From: an uncultured Spirochaetia bacterium
GTDB taxonomy: Bacteria > Spirochaetota > UBA6919
Length of the DNA: 6,219 nt
Assembly (NCBI GenBank): GCA_913053665.1
Contig: CAJXGR010000204.1
Coordinates: 1-6,219 of the forward strand
Direction: 5' to 3'
In this document: in pieces, positions 6,219 to 6,219 of the stretch
How the letters are laid out: every line of letters begins with the position of its first letter
Position numbering within the stretch: position 1 is the first letter of the stretch
The notes under the pieces: generated by a model
Database searches by the model: none
Told to the model about the DNA's origin: nothing
The model's input: the letters and a program-made list of their open reading frames with translations, nothing else
Program-made: the position numbers and the translations under genes

Positions 6219-6219
6219 A

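Noticed and set aside
1..6219. CRISPR array, tRNA, rRNA, insertion sequence or prophage genes
   Set aside because: No spaced repeats, RNA gene signatures, transposase motifs or terminal inverted repeats were seen on either strand.

Overview
The window is bacterial, about 42-43% GC over most of its length, and looks like the end of a contig, probably metagenomic. The organism is a diderm: one gene encodes a probable lipoprotein with a peptidoglycan-type hydrolase fold. SecA has a spirochaete-like flavour to my eye, but that is recalled similarity and not a test, and the leucine-rich-repeat tail at the left edge is of a type common in several phyla, so I leave the phylum open.

Left part, + strand: the last 37 residues of a leucine-rich-repeat protein (2-115), then a two-gene toxin-antitoxin cassette of the HicB/HicA type (245-800) in antitoxin-first order with an 8-base overlap. 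A 170-base gap (801-970) follows. It holds imperfect direct repeats, some inverted repeats and a 20-codon reading frame with a good ribosome binding site, but no clear gene.

Right part, all on the - strand: secA (truncated at its 5' side), then polX three bases downstream, then nth overlapping polX by four bases (ATGA). These three look like one transcription unit joining protein export with DNA repair. After a 129-base gap with a plausible promoter comes a DUF1460 (NlpC/P60-like) lipoprotein gene, which converges on the hicBA cassette.

Two observations stand out. First, the PolX protein keeps every metal ligand of its PHP exonuclease domain but has lost all three catalytic aspartates of the polymerase domain (now Cys196, Asn198 and Ser241), so it should be a nuclease or scaffold and not a polymerase. 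Second, SecA homology stops abruptly at about 6033. The last roughly 185 bases are about 60% GC, encode something else in another frame, and probably come from a different genome or gene through a chimeric assembly or a rearrangement. I do not see a convincing new multi-gene system; the dead-polymerase PolX is the most interesting biology here.
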